This document shows, piece after piece, positions 57,757 to 64,000 of a DNA stretch of 64,000 bases; position 1 is the first letter of the stretch; every line of letters starts with the position of its first letter. Source of the DNA: Leptospira yanagawae serovar Saopaulo str. Sao Paulo = ATCC 700523 (GTDB taxonomy: Bacteria; Spirochaetota; Leptospiria; Leptospirales; Leptospiraceae); the NCBI RefSeq assembly GCF_000332475.2, contig NZ_AOGX02000032.1, positions 1 to 64,000 of the forward strand. Direction: 5' to 3'. The position numbers were made by a program, and so were the translations under genes. The notes under the pieces were generated by a model, which saw only the letters and a program-made list of their open reading frames with translations, was not told the DNA's origin and ran no database searches.

Positions 57757-59342
57757 AAGGAACGAGTCTTCCCAAAAAACTTCTCTGAGTTTAGGTCCAA
57801 GTTTTCCTTTTGGAACCTAAACTTTAACTCTTCACAATTCCAATCTTTCCTCTCGCATAATCGATTGAGTTTTAAAGGTTCGTAATTCCAAATATAAAAC
57901 CGAATGGGAATCTTACGCCATGTATATGTGATAAACGGAAGCTCCAACTCTGGGAATCGGTTGTCTAAAACCAAATCAATATTTCGTGATGACAAATCTT
58001 CATAGGTAAGTTTTGCTTCATGGCCAATCCTACCTCGGACCAGTATTGGTTTTCTAGCAAATGTTTTATCAGTTAACCCAGATTCTGCCTCAAAAGCAAA
58101 ACTTGGATTTAAATAATAAATAAAATGGGCTTGCGCTCCGAAAAACGCAACTCGTAAGCCCTCTAATGCCCCGGTATCATACCCACTTACATCCATTAAA
58201 TGATTTTCATAAAAGACTCGTTCCTCTACAATGCCATGCCAATCGGCAATACGACCTTCAGTGGATTTTAATGGATCCATATAAATCGCAGAGGACAATA
58301 TAAATATAAGAGAAAATAAAATCGCATTTTTAGAATAAAACCTATATACGAACTTCTGGTGATTGGATCCAATTTGTGATTCCAAGGACCAAACTTGTAA
58401 TTGTTTGAAAGCTAAAAAGGAAACATACGGAAGGATAGGAATCCAAAATCGATTCCCCATAAAATCCCCACCTACATACAAAACATAGAGAATGTAGAGT
58501 AACAAAGTGAGAAGGAGAATTCGATTTTCTTTTTCATTTGTATAGGACCGGTAGATCTGAATTCCAGAAAGTAAAATTACAAAAAGATACAAAGGATAGG
58601 ATCGAATCAAATACAAAAAGTAATAAATCCCTTGGGAAAGGTAACTACCTTTATTGCCTTTTGCATAAAAAGTATTCGGAAAAAAATCTTGGTAATATAA
58701 ATAACGAAAAACAAGAAAACTTAAAAATAAAAAACCATATAAAATTGGAATTCTAAATCGCTTCGTTCGAATCCAATCCAGACAGATAAAAAATAAAAAC
58801 AATGCTCCTTCCGGGCGTATCAAGCTTGCCAATAGGAAACTTATAAATGCGGATTGATTTCTTTTTTCCCATAGAAGAAATCCAAAACTTACAAAAAAAG
58901 TAAATATTGATGTTTCTAAACCAGAACTAGCAAACACAAACAAGTGGTAAAACATTGATAAATGGACGAGGTACAATGGATAAAAATTCCCCAAGGTTCG
59001 CTTGTTCTCTTCATAAAAAAACAAACAAAGTAATATAATGTAAAAAAACAATCCTGTGTATACAGAAAGAGTTTGAGGCAAAATTCCTAGTAAATATCCA
59101 AAGGATAAATAAATTGTCCAAAGGAAATTCGTATAACCTTCTACTCTTTCCTCAATATTAAAAACGAGTCCGTGTCCTTCCCAAAAATTTTTTGCATACA
59201 CAAAACTAATATAGGCATCATCACATATCCATCGTAAACTAAATGCCTGATAAAAAGCATAAACAATAAAGAATATCGACAAAACATAAAATGATACAAA
59301 ATTTCGTTTTATATCCAACATAATCTTTTCAGTCCAATTCAA
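57753..59342 (-). CDS. GT-C-type membrane glycosyltransferase-like protein
   Basis: A 529-residue protein with about 11 hydrophobic helices and a C-terminal soluble tail. The first loop reads RWICDDAYISFVYAKNFWEG and then HGLVF...VEGYTNFLW. This D-D-A-Y-I-S-F ... V-E-G-Y-T-N-x-L-W signature occurs in GT-C enzymes of the ArnT/AftB kind. It should use a polyprenyl-phosphate sugar outside the inner membrane. The acceptor is not known. Its 5' end overlaps the kinase-like gene by 14 bases and its 3' end overlaps pgeF by 4 bases, so all three are coupled. Confidence 0.82.
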   Translation of the reverse strand: MNWTEKIMLDIKRNFVSFYVLSIFFIVYAFYQAFSLRWICDDAYISFVYAKNFWEGHGLVFNIEERVEGYTNFLWTIYLSFGYLLGILPQTLSVYTGLFFYIILLCLFFYEENKRTLGNFYPLYLVHLSMFYHLFVFASSGLETSIFTFFVSFGFLLWEKRNQSAFISFLLASLIRPEGALFLFFICLDWIRTKRFRIPILYGFLFLSFLVFRYLYYQDFFPNTFYAKGNKGSYLSQGIYYFLYLIRSYPLYLFVILLSGIQIYRSYTNEKENRILLLTLLLYILYVLYVGGDFMGNRFWIPILPYVSFLAFKQLQVWSLESQIGSNHQKFVYRFYSKNAILFSLIFILSSAIYMDPLKSTEGRIADWHGIVEERVFYENHLMDVSGYDTGALEGLRVAFFGAQAHFIYYLNPSFAFEAESGLTDKTFARKPILVRGRIGHEAKLTYEDLSSRNIDLVLDNRFPELELPFITYTWRKIPIRFYIWNYEPLKLNRLCERKDWNCEELKFRFQKENLDLNSEKFFGKTRSL

Positions 59343-60411
59343 AAGACTTTATAAATTCTTCAATGATTTTGATGTGATCCATTTCAGGTGTTGGGTTTTC
59401 CAAAGACGGTTCATACAAATAATCATCGAACACGTGAAAATCGAATATTTTTAATTCAAAGTCAGGGAGCGTGATGATGATGTTTTCTGCGTGGATATCA
59501 AAAATTAATTTTTCTTCTTCTGCTAAGTATTTTGTGACTTCAATCACACGATTAAAATCCACAGCAATTTTTTTGAGTTTTGATTTGGAAATCACGCCAA
59601 ATCGGTGAGAATCAAAATTCAACTTCCATTTAGGAAATAATTTATCTAAAATTGGGTTTTGATCTAGTTTTTCATTTCGAATTGTAAACTCTTTTAAATG
59701 TTTTCCCGCAAGTAAAGGCTGTTGGTCACAAGGAGTGAGAGTGATATTGGGTATACCAAAAGGATTTTTACGTACTCGCATTCCCATAAAAAATCGAGTG
59801 GGTACAACCAAATCAGGAATCAGTGATTTCAATTTCCAATAATGCAATCGTTCTAAACCCAATCGTTTGAATTTAAAATCAATTTCATCTTTTTTGGAAT
59901 CTCTAAAGGTTTGTGTTTTTAAAAAATCTCTTAGTTCAATTTCTTCTGGTTTTAAAAACCGTGATAAATCACGACCCACTTCTTTGAATAAAGATCCAAA
60001 TATCACATCGGAAGGTAATTTTGATTTTCCAATTTTTACCACTTGGTTCCATGGAAGTTTGTAAACAAATTTATAGGAACCTCGACCGATGTATCCATCT
60101 GTTGAAAGAGGCATAAAATTATCTAAAAATTCTCGGTTGTAACGGTAAGTCATCCGAAAGACATGGGAAACAGGAAACAAACTTTCGTATAAGTTTCGAA
60201 TGAATCCAGACTTTCTAAGGACTTCGTCCACTGGTAAATCTTCCAGTGGAATCGGTTCTTGTTTTTTATTTGGGTCAACAAACAGCTCTTTGTCGAGACC
60301 CTTTTCCAATAGTTCCAAAAATTGGGGAATTTTTCCCCAATTTGGATATTGGTTCCATAATTGTGAGATCTTATCTTTGATCCCTTTGATTGGACCTTGT
60401 TTTTCCGACAC
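59329..60411 (-). CDS. Divergent protein-kinase-like fold protein
   Basis: A 360-residue soluble protein that I read as a kinase-fold relative. A glycine loop IGRGSYKFVYKL at about residues 108-119 is followed by VVKIGK, whose Lys126 fits the ATP-anchoring Lys. Near the C-terminus DIHAENIII (about 305) matches the catalytic loop, D-x-H-x-x-N, as in WaaP/KdkA and aminoglycoside kinases, and IFDFHVFDD matches the metal loop D-F-x. The kinase C-lobe is truncated after it, ending at 360. It lies 9 bases after a binding-protein gene and overlaps a glycosyltransferase gene, so a sugar or lipid substrate is more likely than a protein. Confidence 0.6.
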   Translation of the reverse strand: MSEKQGPIKGIKDKISQLWNQYPNWGKIPQFLELLEKGLDKELFVDPNKKQEPIPLEDLPVDEVLRKSGFIRNLYESLFPVSHVFRMTYRYNREFLDNFMPLSTDGYIGRGSYKFVYKLPWNQVVKIGKSKLPSDVIFGSLFKEVGRDLSRFLKPEEIELRDFLKTQTFRDSKKDEIDFKFKRLGLERLHYWKLKSLIPDLVVPTRFFMGMRVRKNPFGIPNITLTPCDQQPLLAGKHLKEFTIRNEKLDQNPILDKLFPKWKLNFDSHRFGVISKSKLKKIAVDFNRVIEVTKYLAEEEKLIFDIHAENIIITLPDFELKIFDFHVFDDYLYEPSLENPTPEMDHIKIIEEFIKSFELD

Positions 60412-60420
60412 TAGATCAAT

Positions 60421-62241
60421 TTATTTCCATCGAACGATGGCTTCGTAATTTAAAAACGTGTCCTTTTTGGATACAGACTCGGAAAGTTTTTTGTCTTTCT
60501 CTTCATCATACCACCAATAATCAGAAGAAAAACTTTCATCCCCATACTTTCCTAAAGGCAACTTCGGCATTCCATACTTTTGCCAGTATAAAAGTCTCGT
60601 GCTAGGTAAATGCCAAAGTAATACGTATGGGTATTCTTTATAAACGATGCGATCAATTTGTTTTAAGATTTCATTTCGTTTCGCAACAGAAAATTCTGTT
60701 TTTTGTTTTTCAATGAGTTTGTCAACCTCTGGAATTTTTAGTCCAGGTAAATTGGGTTGGCCTGCTTCATCGGCATATTTTGACAACCATTGTGACTCAG
60801 GGTCTTTAAAGATACCTGAACCCCACGCTGCCCAAGTCATATCAAAATCATATTTATCTACACGTTCACTCCATGCAGCTAAATCAAGTGTATCGATAGA
60901 TGCACGAATCCCTACTTCTTTTGCTTTCTCAAGGAAAACGGTAAAATACTTTTCTGTTTTTTTATCTCGGTCTAAAATTGAAAATTGGAATGGTTTTCCA
61001 TCTTTTTCCAAAATACCTTCTGCATTAGGTTTCCAACCAGCTTCTGCCAATAATTTTCTTGCTCGTTCCAAATCAAATTTAGTGGGAATATTTGGATTTG
61101 GTTCACCACCTAAATAAAAATCAGGATAATAACTATTTGTTGGATCATATTCACCATATGCGAGTTTGTCGATCATCAATTTCCGATCTACAAGTAAGTT
61201 CATGGCTTCCCTCACTCGTTTGTCAGAAAAAATCGGTCGTCTCGAGTTCATCGCCCAACCTTGGAATCCGATCGGTTTTAGATTAAAGATTCTTTGTTTG
61301 GCGATCCAATTTTTATCAAAAGCTTCCCCTTTGGCCTCTTCCACCCAAACAAAAGCGGAATACACAGGGTATATATCGATATCACCTTTCTTGAATGCTT
61401 GTAAGGCGACTGCTTCTTCATTATAAACTTTGTAAACAATTTGATCAAAATTGTTCCTTCCTTCGTTAAAAGGATAAGCCCTTTGCCACCAATCACCCCT
61501 ACGCTCTAATTTGATGTAACGATTTTTTTTAACTTCTGTAATTTTATAGGGTCCCGATACAATAGGGAACTCCATATTTTCTTTGTTAAAGTCTTTTCCT
61601 TCAAAATGATGTTTTGGCAAAATAAAGATTGAAGATGCGATGTCATTGAAGTTATTCCAATGCACTTCTTTTGCTTCAAAGACAACTGTAAGGTCATCGA
61701 GTTTGACTGGCTTTAAAAATCGAGATAAGGAAATTCGAAATACTGCAGTTCCATTTTTTGGATTCATGATGGTGTCATAGGTAAATATCACATCGTCAGC
61801 AGTGATGGGTTTTCCATCTGACCAGCGAGCATTAGGATCCAAATAAAAAGTGAATTTTTTTTTGTCTGGGGAAATTTTCCATTCTCTAGCCAAGTGAGGG
61901 ATTGTTTCCAATGTGAGCGGATGGTATGCTGTGAGAGGCTCATATAAACTTGTGAAAATCCGAGCCGTAGTGGTGAACTGGTCTAGGTAATAATTGAGGG
62001 ACTTCGGAAACTGGTGGGAATAAATGCGAATCCTTCCCCCCTTTTTTGCCTTTGGGTCTGCCACTGGGTTTTTGAACTGTAAAACTTTGGGAATGGAATT
62101 CAGATCGCCTTCCCATTTTACATCTACCACTCGATTCGTGGTATCCTTTGTATCTTCTTCAGAACAATTTTGGAATAGGAGAATCGGGAGAAGAAAGGTG
62201 ATTCCAACCAAAACAAACTTGATTACTTGTGAACGAACCAT
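60421..62241 (-). CDS. ABC-type oligopeptide-binding lipoprotein (SBP_bac_5)
   Basis: A ~606-residue extracytoplasmic solute-binding lipoprotein. The signal peptide (MVRSQVIKFVLVGITFLLPI) ends in LLFQNC, giving a lipidated Cys. The SBP_bac_5 domain shows YEPLTAYHPLTLETIPHLAR, then WKISPDKKKFTFYLDPNARW, SDGKPITADDVIFTYD and DFDMTWAAWGSG. I choose the ATG at 62241 because it gives a clean signal peptide and is immediately next to the divergent ATG at 62242. No permease or ATPase genes are adjacent, so it may serve a remote transporter. It heads the operon leading to the kinase-like, glycosyltransferase and pgeF genes. Confidence 0.9.
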   Translation of the reverse strand: MVRSQVIKFVLVGITFLLPILLFQNCSEEDTKDTTNRVVDVKWEGDLNSIPKVLQFKNPVADPKAKKGGRIRIYSHQFPKSLNYYLDQFTTTARIFTSLYEPLTAYHPLTLETIPHLAREWKISPDKKKFTFYLDPNARWSDGKPITADDVIFTYDTIMNPKNGTAVFRISLSRFLKPVKLDDLTVVFEAKEVHWNNFNDIASSIFILPKHHFEGKDFNKENMEFPIVSGPYKITEVKKNRYIKLERRGDWWQRAYPFNEGRNNFDQIVYKVYNEEAVALQAFKKGDIDIYPVYSAFVWVEEAKGEAFDKNWIAKQRIFNLKPIGFQGWAMNSRRPIFSDKRVREAMNLLVDRKLMIDKLAYGEYDPTNSYYPDFYLGGEPNPNIPTKFDLERARKLLAEAGWKPNAEGILEKDGKPFQFSILDRDKKTEKYFTVFLEKAKEVGIRASIDTLDLAAWSERVDKYDFDMTWAAWGSGIFKDPESQWLSKYADEAGQPNLPGLKIPEVDKLIEKQKTEFSVAKRNEILKQIDRIVYKEYPYVLLWHLPSTRLLYWQKYGMPKLPLGKYGDESFSSDYWWYDEEKDKKLSESVSKKDTFLNYEAIVRWK

Positions 62242-63651
62242 ATGGTATTGAACAAATTTATGAAACATCCCTTCCATCAAATCCATTTGTACGAGATAGG
62301 CTCAAGGCTTTTTTGTGGAAAAAAAGGGAAACCGCTTCATAACCTCTTAAACGAAATGCAAGAAAAAACTCCTTTTGGTTGGGCTGATGAAATTTGGCTT
62401 ATGGGAATTTGGAAAAATAGTCCCAGTTCCAAGAAAATTGCAGAGACCATGCCCACATTACGACCGGGTTACGAATCCGTTAAATCGAAAATCGAACCAG
62501 GAGATGTGTATGGCTCGCCCTATGCCATCTACGAATACAAACCAGACCCAATCATAACCGAAAAAGATAACCTAACAGAAATATATGAATGGTTCCAGTC
62601 CAAAAATAAAAAACTAATATTGGACTTTGTCCCAAATCATATGGCGATTGATTCGCCAATGGTTTCCTCAAACCCAAACTCTTTCCTTTTGGCAAATGAT
62701 ACCTTGGAGATTAAAAATACCTTTGTTCATCCCAATGGAAATCGGTATTTTTATGGAAAAGATCCTTACTTCGATGGTTGGACGGATACCATCCAATGGG
62801 ATTTTTCTAATCCTGAAGTGGAAGATTTACAAATGAATATTCTACTAGATATTGCCAAACAATGTGATGGTGTGCGTTGCGATATGGCAATGTTACCTTT
62901 ACCTGATGTTTTTGAAATGACACATGGCAGACGATCGGTGTTTCGTTGGGAAAAAGTAATTAGAACCATCAAAGAGGAATTCCCTCATTTCAAATTTTAT
63001 GCAGAAGTGTATTGGGGGTTGGAATCCAGACTTCTAGCCCTTGGATTTGATGCGACTTACGATAAACAATTATATGATTTTTTTTTACATCAAAATCTAG
63101 GAGGAGCAATGGACCGATTACAAAAGCAATCGAATCTAGGCCAAATCCGATTTTTAGAAAACCATGATGAAGAGAGAGCCAAACATTGTTTTGGTGATAG
63201 AGGAAAAACTTATTTCAGTTTACTTTCGGCTTACCCAAACACGATTTTATTCTACGACGGACAAGAACTGGGTCTTTCCAAAAAAATTCCCGTACAAATG
63301 ATCCGAACTGATGAAGAACCCATCCACTTTGATACATATTCTTATTACGAACGAGCACTTTCTGTGATCCAAAAGAGGAGTAAAGAAATGGATTACATTG
63401 ACGTCCCTTATTCGGAATTCAATAACCAATCCATTTTTTGCCGATTACTCATTTCTGAAAACCAAAGAGAACTCTTCATTTGGAATCCGAATGATCACAT
63501 TTGTTCTGGATGGATTCCCTACCAAAACGAAATCATTTACCAAAAGGAACTAAAAGATATTGTCTCAGGGAATGTTTTTTCCCAAGAAAAAAAAGAAGAT
63601 GGTATGTATTACCTTCTAAATCCAAACGAATTGCAGTGGTTTACTTTTTGA
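62242..63651 (+). CDS. GH13 alpha-amylase-family glycosyl hydrolase
   Basis: A 469-residue GH13 enzyme of a less common type. Conserved regions: DFVPNHMA (region I), GVRCDMAML (nucleophile Asp), FYAEVYWG (Glu) and FLENHDEERA (second Asp). The N-terminus HQIHLYEIGSRLF opens the barrel directly. An ATG at 62260 (MKHPFHQIHLYEI) is an alternative start. There is no signal peptide. The substrate is probably a starch- or glycogen-like glucan or a sucrose-like glucoside. It starts base-to-base with the divergent binding-lipoprotein gene and converges on rel/spoT with an 11-base overlap. Confidence 0.88.
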   Translation: MVLNKFMKHPFHQIHLYEIGSRLFCGKKGKPLHNLLNEMQEKTPFGWADEIWLMGIWKNSPSSKKIAETMPTLRPGYESVKSKIEPGDVYGSPYAIYEYKPDPIITEKDNLTEIYEWFQSKNKKLILDFVPNHMAIDSPMVSSNPNSFLLANDTLEIKNTFVHPNGNRYFYGKDPYFDGWTDTIQWDFSNPEVEDLQMNILLDIAKQCDGVRCDMAMLPLPDVFEMTHGRRSVFRWEKVIRTIKEEFPHFKFYAEVYWGLESRLLALGFDATYDKQLYDFFLHQNLGGAMDRLQKQSNLGQIRFLENHDEERAKHCFGDRGKTYFSLLSAYPNTILFYDGQELGLSKKIPVQMIRTDEEPIHFDTYSYYERALSVIQKRSKEMDYIDVPYSEFNNQSIFCRLLISENQRELFIWNPNDHICSGWIPYQNEIIYQKELKDIVSGNVFSQEKKEDGMYYLLNPNELQWFTF

Positions 63652-64000
63652 CCCTCTCTGCAAACACAACACCTTGGATCATTCGTAAATTTTCCAAAAT
63701 TTCCTTTAGTTGGTCCAAATGATCAACTTCTAACATAAATTTGGCGGTAAGTGTTCCATTCGGATGGGAAGAAGCTCCAGCTTCCAAAATATTGGTTTCT
63801 GTACTGGAAATCGATTCCACCATCGATAAATAGATGCCTTGGACGTCTTTTGCTCTGACTTCAATTTGAATGGGAATCGGTTCCCCAGGTCCTTCCCAAC
63901 GCACTGGAATGGTTTTCATCCATTCCAATTGTTTTGTGGCTGTGGTGCAGTCTTTTTTGTGAACACTCACCCCTCTGCCTCTTGTGATAAAACCAATGAT
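63641..64000 (-). CDS. relA: RelA/SpoT (p)ppGpp synthetase/hydrolase, C-terminal end
   Basis: The 3' end of a long Rel-family gene that continues beyond the right edge. Visible are the end of the RIS/zinc-finger region, GFITRGRGVSVHKKDC, and the C-terminal ACT domain (RWEGPGEPIPIQIEVRAKDV, then QGIYLSMVESISSTETNILE). Rel/SpoT enzymes make or break ppGpp in the stringent response; the catalytic parts lie outside, so synthetase and hydrolase activity cannot be judged here. The frame is open to the edge, so the apparent start near 63970 is internal. Confidence 0.93.
   Translation of the reverse strand: MIGFITRGRGVSVHKKDCTTATKQLEWMKTIPVRWEGPGEPIPIQIEVRAKDVQGIYLSMVESISSTETNILEAGASSHPNGTLTAKFMLEVDHLDQLKEILENLRMIQGVVFAERVKK

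Overview
The window looks like a piece of a Leptospira chromosome, probably from the saprophytic (L. biflexa-like) side of the genus. This is inferred, not computed. Supporting signs are low-GC sequence, several lipoproteins with loose spirochaetal lipoboxes, a leucine-rich-repeat lipoprotein, a phasin-like gene, many chemotaxis/STAS/PilZ signalling genes, and an adjacent tRNA-Ile/tRNA-Ala pair with no rRNA genes beside it. Most of the window is dense housekeeping and signalling sequence. The first ~6.5 kb is the accessory part.

Layout. 1-6.5 kb: right end of an IS3-family insertion sequence, two small lipoprotein genes, a PPOX/GNAT pair, about 1.2 kb of gene-poor sequence, an intact IS66-type transposase reading frame that lacks two of its three catalytic acids, then a SugE-type SMR exporter and a MepB-like gene. 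6.7-14.5 kb: thioesterase, pseudouridine synthase, ABC exporter, then a four-gene run (a soluble chemoreceptor with an inverted domain order, two helical proteins sharing a repeated segment, and a zinc-ribbon SDR protein lacking the catalytic Tyr), then DinB. 14.7-17.5 kb: ArnT/PMT-like glycosyltransferase, Cys-rich protein and polyprenyl-phosphate sugar synthase, with TetR-type palindromes at both ends. 17.5-25.5 kb: STAS protein, GH13 glucosidase, speD, SCO-like protein with a multi-histidine membrane chemoreceptor, an unknown 724-residue membrane protein and an LRR lipoprotein.

25.6-34.5 kb: ileS; a leftward operon lipB - membrane protein - STAS/zinc-ribbon - murJ; then a Panacea-domain gene coupled to panD, and a secreted protein. 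35-41.5 kb: conserved unknown, trxA, a metallo-beta-lactamase phosphodiesterase-like protein with two cyclic-nucleotide domains, acyl-CoA dehydrogenase, and thiC behind a clear TPP riboswitch. 41.6-50.2 kb: unknown protein, PilZ, outer-membrane protein, double-ACT protein, MFS exporter, phasin-like protein, bifunctional-nuclease-type protein, three tRNAs and hemW. 50.3-64 kb: CBS protein, exonuclease and aminotransferase; operon hexose-phosphate mutase - argD - leuB - pseudo-receiver; leftward operon oligopeptide-binding lipoprotein - divergent kinase-like protein - glycosyltransferase - pgeF; GH13 amylase; and the 3' end of rel/spoT.

The strongest leads for something undescribed are the soluble receptor/helical-repeat/SDR module (10.3-14.0 kb), the catalytically dead IS66 frame (3.9-5.5 kb), the kinase-like gene in the envelope operon (59.3-60.4 kb), the tandem-CNB phosphodiesterase-like protein (36.3-38.4 kb), and three divergent gene pairs whose start codons abut or overlap.
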